In this document: one piece after another, positions 52,956 to 60,681 of the stretch
How the letters are laid out: the number at the start of each line of letters is the position of its first letter
Numbering within the stretch: the first letter of the stretch is position 1
DNA from: Collinsella aerofaciens
Lineage (GTDB): Bacteria > Actinomycetota > Coriobacteriia > Coriobacteriales > Coriobacteriaceae
DNA: 64,000 bases
Assembly: GCF_009876115.1 (NCBI RefSeq)
Contig: NZ_WWSY01000011.1
Coordinates: 1 to 64,000 of the forward strand
Direction of reading: 5' to 3'
Made by a program: the position numbers and the translations under genes
Notes under the pieces: model-generated
Told to the model about the DNA's origin: nothing
What the model saw: the letters and a program-made list of their open reading frames with translations, nothing else
Database searches by the model: none

Positions 52956-54047
52956 TTAGCGTTTCTTTCCTCGGAAGAAAAAGCCGTGCAGTGAGGGCTT
53001 GAGCCCGCGGTTGGCGCGACGCTCCTCGACGCGCTCGTGGATCGAAGCGACGCGCTCGATGACCTCGTCGGGAATCGGCACGTCGGGATTCATGTTCTCG
53101 ACCTGGCTGACTTCGGCGGCGGCGACCTGGTCGATAATGGGCACATCGTCGCGCGAGATAACGGGCGTGGCGTCTTCCTTCATCTTGCGATAACGCTGCA
53201 TCATGTCGGTCTGTAGCTGCTGTGCCGAAGGCGGCGTCCAGATGATGGCGTTGGCGCCGGCGGCGATGGTCTCGCGGATGCTCTCGGGCGTCTTGCCGCC
53301 CGGCGCGATGAGCGGCAGGTTGGGATAGTGCTCGCGCAGTTCACGCAGGACCTGCGGCGTGTTTTTGCCAGCGGCGATGTTAAGAATCTTGGCGCCGGCG
53401 CGCACCTTTGCGTGAGCATCGTCGTCGCAACGTACGACCGTGGCGATGACGGGGATGTCGGCGATGTTGGTGATGTGCTCGACCATCTCGGCGGTGGCGG
53501 GGGAGTTGACCACACAGCCCGCCGCGCCCTGCATCTCGGAGACGGCTGCCATCTGAACGGAGCGCTTACCGGTCGTAGTTCCGCCGCCCACGCCTACAAA
53601 GACCGGGCACTCGGCGACGGTCAACAGTGCCTGCGTAATGGCCGGCTGCGGCGTGAAGGGGTAAACGGCAAAGACGGCATCGGCGTTGGAGTTGCGGATA
53701 ACCGCGACATCGGTGGTGTAAATGAGCGACTTGATGCGGCGGCCGAAGAGCGTGAAGCCGCTGGCCTCCTCGATCTCGTCGGGCATGCGAAGGGCAGCCT
53801 TGCGCAGACGTCCGTCGATGGGCAGGGGCTCCATAGGGAGCAGGCCGTTGGGCGTGACGGCTACCTGGGGCTCGGTGAACTCGTCTGCGAGCTCGACCTC
53901 GGAGAAATCGACCGAGGCGACGATGTCTTCGTGAACCTCGGCGGGCACATCGATGGGAGCTTGGTCGTTTGCCGCGGCAGGCGTGTCGAAGGAGCTGGTG
54001 CCGACGAAGGCGTCGACGCGCTCGTTTAGATCGTTGAGGGTATCCAT
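52956..54047 (-). CDS. Predicted (beta/alpha)8-barrel protein of unknown function
   Basis: 363 residues. A disordered acidic N-terminus (1-70) leads into a likely TIM barrel (about 95-300) with repeated strand-Gly patterns: VFVGVGGG, GAAGCVVNSPATAEMV, IPVIATVV, GAKILNIAAG, LPLIAPGGK and ANAIIWTPPS. These recall phosphate-binding loops of KDPG-aldolase or TrpC/HisF-like barrels, but no catalytic Lys/Glu pair is certain. A C-terminal basic tail (FFFRGKKR) follows a helical segment. It may be a regulatory or lyase-type protein; I do not recognise a family. Its start is at ATG 54047. Confidence 0.75.
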   Translation of the reverse strand: MDTLNDLNERVDAFVGTSSFDTPAAANDQAPIDVPAEVHEDIVASVDFSEVELADEFTEPQVAVTPNGLLPMEPLPIDGRLRKAALRMPDEIEEASGFTLFGRRIKSLIYTTDVAVIRNSNADAVFAVYPFTPQPAITQALLTVAECPVFVGVGGGTTTGKRSVQMAAVSEMQGAAGCVVNSPATAEMVEHITNIADIPVIATVVRCDDDAHAKVRAGAKILNIAAGKNTPQVLRELREHYPNLPLIAPGGKTPESIRETIAAGANAIIWTPPSAQQLQTDMMQRYRKMKEDATPVISRDDVPIIDQVAAAEVSQVENMNPDVPIPDEVIERVASIHERVEERRANRGLKPSLHGFFFRGKKR

Positions 54048-54238
54048 GGAGGCTCGATTCTATGTGATGACGGCCGGCGCGATGCAGCCGGAATTGCGAA
54101 TGCTAAATCGTTTGACGAGTTGATTTTTCCCCGCCGCGCCATCCGTTAGACCGAAGGGCCGGCGAACGTGAAGGAGCTGTGGTGGCGGGTATTGAGGTGC
54201 TATCTTGAATGTCCCGTTTAAAAGAGAGGTGACGCGGT

Positions 54239-54409
54239 ATGGAATTGACAGCAATGTTTGGCTCGATTGGCCTGTGTGTGGGCGCAATCGTTGCCGCCGC
54301 GGTCATCTACTTTGTGGTCACGGCCATTAAGGGCAAAAGGACCGAACGCAAGGAGCGCGCGATGCTTAAACAGCATCGCGACCAGCAGGGCAAACGCGCA
54401 CGGAGATAG
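54239..54409 (+). CDS. Small single-pass membrane protein (56 aa)
   Basis: A 56-codon gene. One membrane helix (about 7-28: FGSIGLCVGAIVAAAVIYFVV) is followed by a strongly basic cytoplasmic tail (KGKRTERKERAML...GKRARR). GAGAGGTG is about eight bases before the ATG, and the codon use matches neighbours, so it is likely real. Small proteins of this type often serve as membrane partners or as regulators of larger complexes. It lies between two minus-strand genes and is transcribed alone. Confidence 0.65.
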   Translation: MELTAMFGSIGLCVGAIVAAAVIYFVVTAIKGKRTERKERAMLKQHRDQQGKRARR

Positions 54410-54433
54410 CTTGTTGAGTTTTGGATCCGTGCG

Positions 54434-55537
54434 CTAGCTGCGTTTTCGGATCAGGGCAATGTAGAAGCCCTCAAATTCGCGGCTGGGCGGAATGGTGAGC
54501 GTGCCGGGCAGGCCGTTGGCGATGGCCGATACCTGACCCGCGGCAATGGCTTCGGTCAGGGCGTTGGACTCGATGCGCGGCTCCTCGCCAGCTTCCTGGG
54601 CGCGGCGTGCCTCACTTTCGCTTGGCGTGCCGTCGAGGGGGATGAGCTCGCAGTCCATATGCTTGTCGAGGGCCTCTTGCAGGGCGTCCTCGTTTTCCTG
54701 CGGCAAGATCGAACAAGTCGAATAGACGAGCGTGCCGCCCGGTTTGAGGGCTCCCATGGCGCGGTCCAGAAGCGCACGCTGCGAGCGGGCGCATTTGACG
54801 AGCAGCTGCTCGGTCAGGCCGCGCAGGCTTTTCTCGTTGCCGCTGATGACGGTGCCCGTGCCGGTGCAGGGAGCGTCGAGCAGGATGCGGTCAAAGCGGA
54901 AGAACTCGTCGAGCTCGCGTGCGTCGGTGCGCATGACGGGCACGTTTTTTGCGCCTTGGCGGTGGAGGTTGGCTTCGAGCTTCTCGGCGCGGGGAATGCT
55001 CATCTCGCAGGCGGTAAGGTGCGCCTGCCCCTGCGTGAGGGCGGCGATCTGCGTCGTCTTGCCGCCAGGGGCTGCGCACATGTCCAGGATGTCTTCGCCT
55101 GCCTGTGCGCCCAGGACCAGCGGCGGCATCATGGACGACAGGCTCTGCAGGTAGATCTTGCCGTCGCGGTAGATGCCGAGATCCCACAGATCGGAAACCT
55201 GGGCCTCGGGCAGGATAAAGGCGTCTGGGTACCAGGCGACGGGGTTGTGGGCGATGCCGGCGGCATCGAGCGCCGCAGCGATGTCCTCGGCGGTCGCCCT
55301 GAGCGTGTTGGCGCGCAGTGTGACCGGGCGTGTGGCCGCGGCGCCGAAGCCCTCGATCATGAGCTCGGCATCGGCAGGCGTATAGGCGCCGGCAACCGTG
55401 TCGACCATAAAGCGCGGCAGGTCGGCAGCGCAGGGGAGGGCGGCAAGCTGGTCGGAAAGCTCGGTGGCGGCAAACTGCCTGAGCTTGAGCTCGGCCTTGA
55501 CCTGCTTTTTCTGCTTACGACGACGCGGCTTGGACAT
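54434..55537 (-). CDS. RsmB/NOP2-family RNA cytosine-5 methyltransferase
   Basis: 367-residue SAM-dependent methyltransferase of the NOL1/NOP2/Sun family, modifying rRNA (RsmB/RsmF-like) or tRNA cytosines. SAM motif I is LDMCAAPGGKTTQIA; the two catalytic cysteines are in DAPCTGTGT and STCSILPQEN. A basic N-terminus (SKPRRRKQKKQVKAELK) may bind RNA, and an RNA-binding PUA-type C-terminal domain is absent or short. The RsmB N-terminal NusB-like domain is missing, so RsmF/YebU-like may fit better. MetRS-like gene ends 36 bases upstream. Confidence 0.86.
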   Translation of the reverse strand: MSKPRRRKQKKQVKAELKLRQFAATELSDQLAALPCAADLPRFMVDTVAGAYTPADAELMIEGFGAAATRPVTLRANTLRATAEDIAAALDAAGIAHNPVAWYPDAFILPEAQVSDLWDLGIYRDGKIYLQSLSSMMPPLVLGAQAGEDILDMCAAPGGKTTQIAALTQGQAHLTACEMSIPRAEKLEANLHRQGAKNVPVMRTDARELDEFFRFDRILLDAPCTGTGTVISGNEKSLRGLTEQLLVKCARSQRALLDRAMGALKPGGTLVYSTCSILPQENEDALQEALDKHMDCELIPLDGTPSESEARRAQEAGEEPRIESNALTEAIAAGQVSAIANGLPGTLTIPPSREFEGFYIALIRKRS

Positions 55538-55573
55538 CCGTCTTTCCTTCCCATTCCATTACATGTCGAGTGT

Positions 55574-57724
55574 TTAGTACTGGCTCTCGTGCTTGCTAAA
55601 GAAGTCGAAGCGCGGGGGCAGCGGCTTCACGCGGTGCTCGCCGGGCTTCTCGCCCAGGATCTCCACGAACTCGTCCGTGGAGGCAAAGATGTTATCCCAG
55701 CTAAAGAAAGCGACCGGGTCGACGTCGAAGTACTCGCAGATGAGCTCGCAGCCGGCCGGCACAATACCGTGCATCAGGACGGTTGCCACGCGCAGCTCGG
55801 TAAAGGCGTCGACAAGGGCCTGCGTCATCGCGGCATTGGCCGGCTCGCCCTCGAGCTTGTTGGCGGCCTTGGAGGCGTCGCTCCAGCGCTTGTTGGCGGC
55901 GCGCAGGTAGTCGTCGCACACGGCAAGCGCGCGGTGCGTCTCGAACTTGTACATGGCCTGCTCAAAGGCGAGGGCTGCCTGCTGGGCGGCTTCGACCACG
56001 GTGTCAGAAGCGGCACCGGCGGGGATGCAGCCGTTGCGGTAGGGGCTCTCGTCGCCTTCCTTGACGGCGACGCCGTAGAAGCAGCTGCGGGCCAGACGGT
56101 TGAACACGCCGGTCAGCAGCGCGCTCTCCTTAAGGGCCGGGTCGATAACGCGCTTGTCGTCGCAGGCGCGTACCTCGTTGCCGTCCTTGTCCTTGCCGGT
56201 CACACGCGTGTCGTATGCCTTGGGGCTAAAGCTCACCGGCTTTTCGGATAGGCCGAGCGACAGCCAGTGCGCGCGCATCTGCTCGCAGGTGTAGTGGTTG
56301 AGCAGGTCGTCTGCCGGCGGGGGAGGCGTCTGCGAGGACGAGCTGGCCTTTTTGCCCATGTAGAGCAGGTGGTAGCAGGCGCTGACGGTGCTCTGCGTGA
56401 GGTCCCAGCCCAGGGCCTCCCACATGGCGGTCTGCGCGATGCAGTAGAAATAGATGTTGTCCTGACCGATGAACTGGTAAATCTGAGCGTCGTCAGAGCA
56501 CCACCAGTCGCGCCAGTCAAGCGAGCTGTGCTGGTAGGTGGGTGCGGGCACCTGCGTGGAGTCGGCGGCGGGCTCGCCCATGAGGGCGGCATCCTGGGCG
56601 GCGACGCCCTCGGTCACGCCGGCGGCCTTGGCATCGCGCGCGAGCACGGTACGCGTATAGCTGATGGGCGCCCACAGGCTCTCGGGCCAGCACCAGCAGG
56701 TGACGTCGGAGACGCCATCGACCTCGGGCACCGGAACGCCCCAGTCGATGTTGCCGGTGATGCGGAAGGGCACGAGTGCCTTGCCGCTGCGGAAGCGCAC
56801 GCCACCGTTGGCGAGCACCGCGTGGGCGTCGTCGCGCTTCTTCCAGCTGGGGAAGGTGACGGTAAAGCTGCTCTTGTTGCCCTCGGGCTCCAGCACGGTG
56901 TGCTCGGGGAGCTGGTCCTCGACGGCATCGAAGGCCTCGCGGAACTTGTTCTGGATGTAGAGCTGAGCCGGCAGCAGCCACTCCTCCATGGTCTTGGAGA
57001 CCACGGAGCGAACCTGCGGGTTCTGGGCGAGCTTGGCGGTGTAGGTCTTCATAAAGTCGAGGTAGGCCGGCAGGTCAAAGTAGAGATTGTCGACCGGACG
57101 CAACTCGGGCACCTCGCCGGTGAGCTGGCTTTTGGGCGCGATGAGCTCCTCGGGCTCAAACTGGTGGCCCAGATCGCACTCGTCGGCATAAGCCTTCTCG
57201 GACTTGCAGCCCTGGATGGGGCAGCGGCCGATGACCTGGCGGCCGTTGAGGAACGTGCCGGCCTTGGCATCGTAGAACTGCAGCGTGGAGCGCTTGGAGA
57301 TGGTGCCCTGCTCGTGCAGGCGCTCGATAATCTCGGCAGTCACCTCGTTGTGGATCTGGGCCGCCGGCTCAAGGCCCGAGCCGCCGTAGATATCGCAGCT
57401 GATGTTGTAGTTGTTGAGGGTCGTGGCCTGGCGGGAGTGATTGGACTCGACATACTCGCCGATGGACTTATCGTAGCCTTCGTTCTCCTTGAGCTTGCGG
57501 TAGCTCTCCATGATGGGCGAGCCGTAGCAGTCGGTGCCCGAGGTGAAGATGACGTTTTCGCGGCCCAGGCGGTCGCGCAGGAAGCGGGCGAAGAAGTCGG
57601 CCGGGACAAAGACGCCGCCAACGTGGCCAAAGTGAAGGCCCTTGTTGCCGTAGGGCTCGCCGGCGGTAACGATGGCGCGGCGAGGCCAGCTGGGACGGTC
57701 GTTCATGGAGTATTTGGATGCCAT
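55574..57724 (-). CDS. Methionyl-tRNA synthetase-like class I enzyme with atypical KMSKS motif
   Basis: 716 residues. Class I Rossmann core with HIGH-like HFGHVGG (near 31) and, near 460, MGKKASSSS where KMSKS is expected. A zinc-knuckle insert has CPIQGC...CDLGHQ (near 170), and an anticodon-binding-type helical domain follows. The layout favours MetRS (SGTDCYGSPIMES, WDNIFASTDEF region), but the changed KMSKS loop followed by QTPPPPA is unusual. A start at 57724 is set by AAGGAG four bases upstream. It may be the genuine synthetase of this lineage or a divergent paralogue; a second metG outside the window cannot be excluded. Confidence 0.72.
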   Translation of the reverse strand: MASKYSMNDRPSWPRRAIVTAGEPYGNKGLHFGHVGGVFVPADFFARFLRDRLGRENVIFTSGTDCYGSPIMESYRKLKENEGYDKSIGEYVESNHSRQATTLNNYNISCDIYGGSGLEPAAQIHNEVTAEIIERLHEQGTISKRSTLQFYDAKAGTFLNGRQVIGRCPIQGCKSEKAYADECDLGHQFEPEELIAPKSQLTGEVPELRPVDNLYFDLPAYLDFMKTYTAKLAQNPQVRSVVSKTMEEWLLPAQLYIQNKFREAFDAVEDQLPEHTVLEPEGNKSSFTVTFPSWKKRDDAHAVLANGGVRFRSGKALVPFRITGNIDWGVPVPEVDGVSDVTCWCWPESLWAPISYTRTVLARDAKAAGVTEGVAAQDAALMGEPAADSTQVPAPTYQHSSLDWRDWWCSDDAQIYQFIGQDNIYFYCIAQTAMWEALGWDLTQSTVSACYHLLYMGKKASSSSQTPPPPADDLLNHYTCEQMRAHWLSLGLSEKPVSFSPKAYDTRVTGKDKDGNEVRACDDKRVIDPALKESALLTGVFNRLARSCFYGVAVKEGDESPYRNGCIPAGAASDTVVEAAQQAALAFEQAMYKFETHRALAVCDDYLRAANKRWSDASKAANKLEGEPANAAMTQALVDAFTELRVATVLMHGIVPAGCELICEYFDVDPVAFFSWDNIFASTDEFVEILGEKPGEHRVKPLPPRFDFFSKHESQY

Positions 57725-57856
57725 GGGACTCCTTCGCATATTGTAAGAGCGCAGCCGGGCACGGGGTTCGGCGGCGCGGTGGTCAATTCGTGCATATCGT
57801 TCGACATTATCGCACATGCGGACGGGTACGTGGCAGGGGCGCTATCCTAAGATGCT

Positions 57857-58426
57857 ATGAATGAGATTTCCAACATACATGCGTTTGAGGACGAGGATTT
57901 TCTGCACGCCTGCTTTGTGTGGGGGATGGTCGTAGTCGGCGTGTTTGCCGTGTGCCTGGTGCCGGTGTTTATGCTGCTGGGCGGGCCTGCAGACTTGGAT
58001 GCGGCTGACGCGGGCGGCTGGACGGCGGTCTTGGGCTGGATAGTCGGCTTGGCTGCGGTCTCAATGGCGTCGTTTGCCGTGCACGAGCTGGTGCACGGTG
58101 TGTTTTTTAAGCTGCTGGCGCCCGCGAGTGCGCACGTGACTTTTGGAGCGAACCGTGAGACGTGCATGATCTATGCCTGCGCCGAGGGGATTGTGTATTC
58201 GCGCCGGCGGTATATGGCGGTTTGCCTGGCGCCGACGGTTGTTGTGACGGCGGCGTTTGCCCTGGGATTTGCGTTTTCTGGGTATCCGCTGCTGTGCTAC
58301 CTGGCGGCTGGTTTGCACCTTTCGGGATGCACGGGCGACTGGTATTACGTGCGGACGATCCTGCGCGACCGCCGCATTGCCGCCTGCGAGGACACGTCCT
58401 TTGGCGTGCGCTTTTTCGCACGGTAG
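57857..58426 (+). CDS. DUF3267-type membrane protease-like protein
   Basis: 189 residues with about four membrane helices. HELVHG near residue 77 (second helix) is the zinc-binding HExxH of the DUF3267/M50-like zincin group, and GDWY near 155 may hold the third ligand. Such proteins may cleave membrane substrates, but activity is not proven in the family. The ATG is not preceded by a strong ribosome site. A type 2 palindrome and then queH follow. Confidence 0.72.
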   Translation: MNEISNIHAFEDEDFLHACFVWGMVVVGVFAVCLVPVFMLLGGPADLDAADAGGWTAVLGWIVGLAAVSMASFAVHELVHGVFFKLLAPASAHVTFGANRETCMIYACAEGIVYSRRRYMAVCLAPTVVVTAAFALGFAFSGYPLLCYLAAGLHLSGCTGDWYYVRTILRDRRIAACEDTSFGVRFFAR

Positions 58427-58436
58427 TCTTTTTGGG

Positions 58437-58469
58437 ATGATTTTTCTGGGACGGGGATTAAAAAATCAT
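58437..58469. repeat. Small palindrome with GGGACGGGG loop (type 2)
   Basis: 9-bp perfect arms ATGATTTTT/AAAAATCAT (58437-58445 and 58461-58469) around CTGGGACGGGGATTA. Its stem words are unrelated to those at 6167, yet the loop core is shared. Confidence 0.65.
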
Positions 58470-58488
58470 TGCGGGGGAGGAGATGTCG

Positions 58489-59064
58489 ATGAAGCCGTTG
58501 TTGCTGCATGCTTGTTGCGCGCCATGCTCGCTTGAGCCGGTTCGCCTGCTGCGCGAGGAGGGGTTTGAGCCCACGATTTGCTGGACCAATCCCAATATTC
58601 AGCCGCGCGATGAATGGCAGCGTCGTTTGGACGAGCTGCGCCGGTGGTGTGCCGACGGCGACATCGAGCTCATCGAGGCCGGGGAGGACCGCGAACGCTG
58701 GGAGACCGGCGTGGCCCCGTTGGGTGCCGATCGTCCCCGTCGCTGTCGCGTGTGCTATGCCTTGCGCTTGGCCGAGGCATGCCGCGTTGCCCAGGAGCGC
58801 GGGTTTGAATATGTGGGTACGACGCTCGCCGTCTCGCCGTACCAGCTGTTCGACACCTGCAATGACGTACTCGAGCGCCTGGCGGCGGCACGTGGGCTTA
58901 CCCCGGTGATCCGCGATTTTCGCCCGTATTATCCCGAGGCTACGCGCCGTTCGCGCGAACTGGGCATGTATCGACAGAACTACTGCGGCTGCCGCTTTTC
59001 TGCCGTCGAGGCGGCCATGGACCGCGCTCGCATTCGCGACGAGCGCAAGGCTGCCAAAAAGTAG
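58489..59064 (+). CDS. queH: Epoxyqueuosine reductase QueH
   Basis: 191-residue Fe-S protein (193 if ATG 58483 is used) that reduces epoxyqueuosine to queuosine in tRNA, a QueG replacement. Cysteine pairs HACCAPC (7-13), CRVC (near 87) and YCGC (near 168) provide the 4Fe-4S and the extra iron site. I chose 58489, eight bases after GGAGG. queA follows after 64 bases, so the two last queuosine steps are linked. The family was formerly DUF208. Confidence 0.9.
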   Translation: MKPLLLHACCAPCSLEPVRLLREEGFEPTICWTNPNIQPRDEWQRRLDELRRWCADGDIELIEAGEDRERWETGVAPLGADRPRRCRVCYALRLAEACRVAQERGFEYVGTTLAVSPYQLFDTCNDVLERLAAARGLTPVIRDFRPYYPEATRRSRELGMYRQNYCGCRFSAVEAAMDRARIRDERKAAKK

Positions 59065-59128
59065 TTCATTTGGGACGTCAGCCTGCTAGGATGTAGGGCG
59101 GACTTTAGCTATATAAGGAGAATCCGAC

Positions 59129-60346
59129 GTGTCTATGCGTACCGATGATTTTGACTACAACCTTCCCGAGGAACTGATCGCCCAGGCTCCCGCCGAGCCG
59201 CGCGACTCCTGCCGCCTGCTGGTGGTGGATCGCAAGGGCTCCCAGGCGGGAACGCCGCTGGAGCATGGCGGCACCGTTGAGCACCGCATCTTCCGCGACA
59301 TCATCGACTATATCGAGCCGGGCGACGTGCTCGTCATCAACAAGACGCGTGTGATGCCGGCCCGCCTGATCGGTCGCAAAGCCGGCTCGGGTGGCGTGGT
59401 CGAGACGCTGCTGCTCAAGCGCCGCGAGGATGTTGACCCGCTGGGCCATGTTTGGGAGTGCTTGGTCAAGCCGGGCAAGCGCCTGAAGCCCGGTGCCCAG
59501 ATTGAGTATCGCGCCGGTGGCGCCCATGCGCCAGAGGGGGCTCCCGTGGTGCTGACGGCCGAGGTCATCGACTTTGTCACCGATAGCCGTGGTGGCCGTC
59601 TGGTGCGCTTTGAGCCGGTCGGTTGCAATGCCGCCGGCGACCCGCGCACGCTCGACGAGGCCATCCATGCGGCCGGCCACGTGCCGCTGCCGCCCTACAT
59701 TACCGATTACGAGGGCGACCCCGAGAAGTACCAGACCGTCTACGCCATGAAGGAGGAGCACTCGGCTGCCGCTCCTACGGCGGGTCTGCACTTTACTCCC
59801 GAGCTCATGGCCGCTATCGAGGCCAAGGGCGCGAAGTTTGCCGCCGTCGAGCTCGAGGTGGGCATCGATACCTTCCGCTTGGTGGAGGAGGACGACCCTA
59901 CGCAGCACGTCATGCACACCGAGCGCTACCACGTGTCGCAGGAGGTTGTCGACGCCGTGCATAAGGCGAAGGCCGAGGGTCATCGTGTGATCGCCGTCGG
60001 CACCACCGCGGTGCGCTCGCTCGAGAGTGCGTTTGACGCGGACGCGCCGGTGTCCGATCCGGCTGTGACGGCGCGCTATTTTGAAGGCCGCGAGGACGGT
60101 GCCGACACGCTCGGCCGCGGCGACATCGTGGCGCGCGAGAACGCCACGACGCAGCTTTACCTCATGCCCGGCTCGACCTATCACGTGGTCGACGCGCTGA
60201 TCACAAACTTCCACGTGCCGCGCTCCACGCTCATGATGCTCGTGAGCGCGCTTGCCACCCGCGACCAGATCATGGATGCCTACGCCGCCGCCATCGAGGA
60301 GCGCTACCGCTTCTTCAGCTTTGGCGACGCCATGCTCATTTTGTAG
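59129..60346 (+). CDS. queA: S-adenosylmethionine:tRNA ribosyltransferase-isomerase QueA
   Basis: 405-residue enzyme transferring the ribosyl part of SAM to preQ1 in tRNA, giving epoxyqueuosine, the substrate of QueH. Conserved blocks: FDYNLPEELIAQ, VLVINKTRVMPARLIG, PLPPYI, EHSAAAPTAGLHFTPEL and the C-terminal GSTYHVVDALITNFHVPRSTLMMLVSA. Length exceeds the usual 340-360, with a variable insert of about 40 residues in the middle. The start GTG at 59129 is seven bases after AAGGAG. A structured repeat begins directly after its stop. Confidence 0.94.
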   Translation: MSMRTDDFDYNLPEELIAQAPAEPRDSCRLLVVDRKGSQAGTPLEHGGTVEHRIFRDIIDYIEPGDVLVINKTRVMPARLIGRKAGSGGVVETLLLKRREDVDPLGHVWECLVKPGKRLKPGAQIEYRAGGAHAPEGAPVVLTAEVIDFVTDSRGGRLVRFEPVGCNAAGDPRTLDEAIHAAGHVPLPPYITDYEGDPEKYQTVYAMKEEHSAAAPTAGLHFTPELMAAIEAKGAKFAAVELEVGIDTFRLVEEDDPTQHVMHTERYHVSQEVVDAVHKAKAEGHRVIAVGTTAVRSLESAFDADAPVSDPAVTARYFEGREDGADTLGRGDIVARENATTQLYLMPGSTYHVVDALITNFHVPRSTLMMLVSALATRDQIMDAYAAAIEERYRFFSFGDAMLIL

Positions 60347-60486
60347 GTTACGGCGTTTCCCAAACGCCGTAACCGGCCGACGCTGCAAACCCCCCTAAGC
60401 GGCAATCTGACGTTCAATCGTCGGGCATGACCAGAAGGTCAATGCCCTCCTCTTTCACGTCACCTTGCTCGCTTAGGGGGGTTTTC
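60346..60486 (+). ncRNA. Structured 3'-element A (copy of 63540-63682)
   Basis: Begins at the queA stop. Hairpin 1: 13-bp arms 60346-60358/60362-60374. Then GGCCGACGCTGC. Stem 2: perfect 15-bp arms 60387-60401/60470-60484, with one bulged T and four more pairs (GCAA/TTGC). Inside, GGGCAT-GACC-AGAA-GGTC-a-ATGCCC (60423-60447) and TGACGT/ACGTCA. The second copy keeps all pairings with different bases. Strand and RNA nature are inferred from the position after the gene. Confidence 0.6.
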
Positions 60487-60507
60487 GCTGACTTCGCCAA
60501 AGCATCG

Positions 60508-60681
60508 GCAGGTACTCATTGGGGACGTACTTAAATGAGTGCCTGCAGAATGAGAGTGGATAATCTCCCGTTTTTGGCCTGCTTGGGGGCTCAAAGTGGG
60601 AGATTATCCACTCTCGTCATTGGGCTAGTCGTTGGGGACGTTCTTGTTTGACTAGTCGTTTAAGAACGTCCCCAATGACTA
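60508..60681. repeat. Cluster of three palindromes (type 3, GGGGACGT core)
   Basis: First: GCAGGTACTCATT/AATGAGTGCCTGC (60508-60520/60534-60546) around GGGGACGTACTTA. Second: perfect 18-bp arms 60552-60569/60598-60615 (GAGAGTGGATAATCTCCC). Third: TAGTCGTTGGGGACGTTCTT-type arms 60626-60645/60662-60681, 19 of 20 paired. The right arm of the third supplies the stop codon of the minus-strand coiled-coil gene. Confidence 0.8.

Noticed and set aside
60346..60681. CRISPR-like repetition
   Set aside because: The repeats are palindromes of unequal length and spacing without unique equal-sized spacers, and no cas gene is near.
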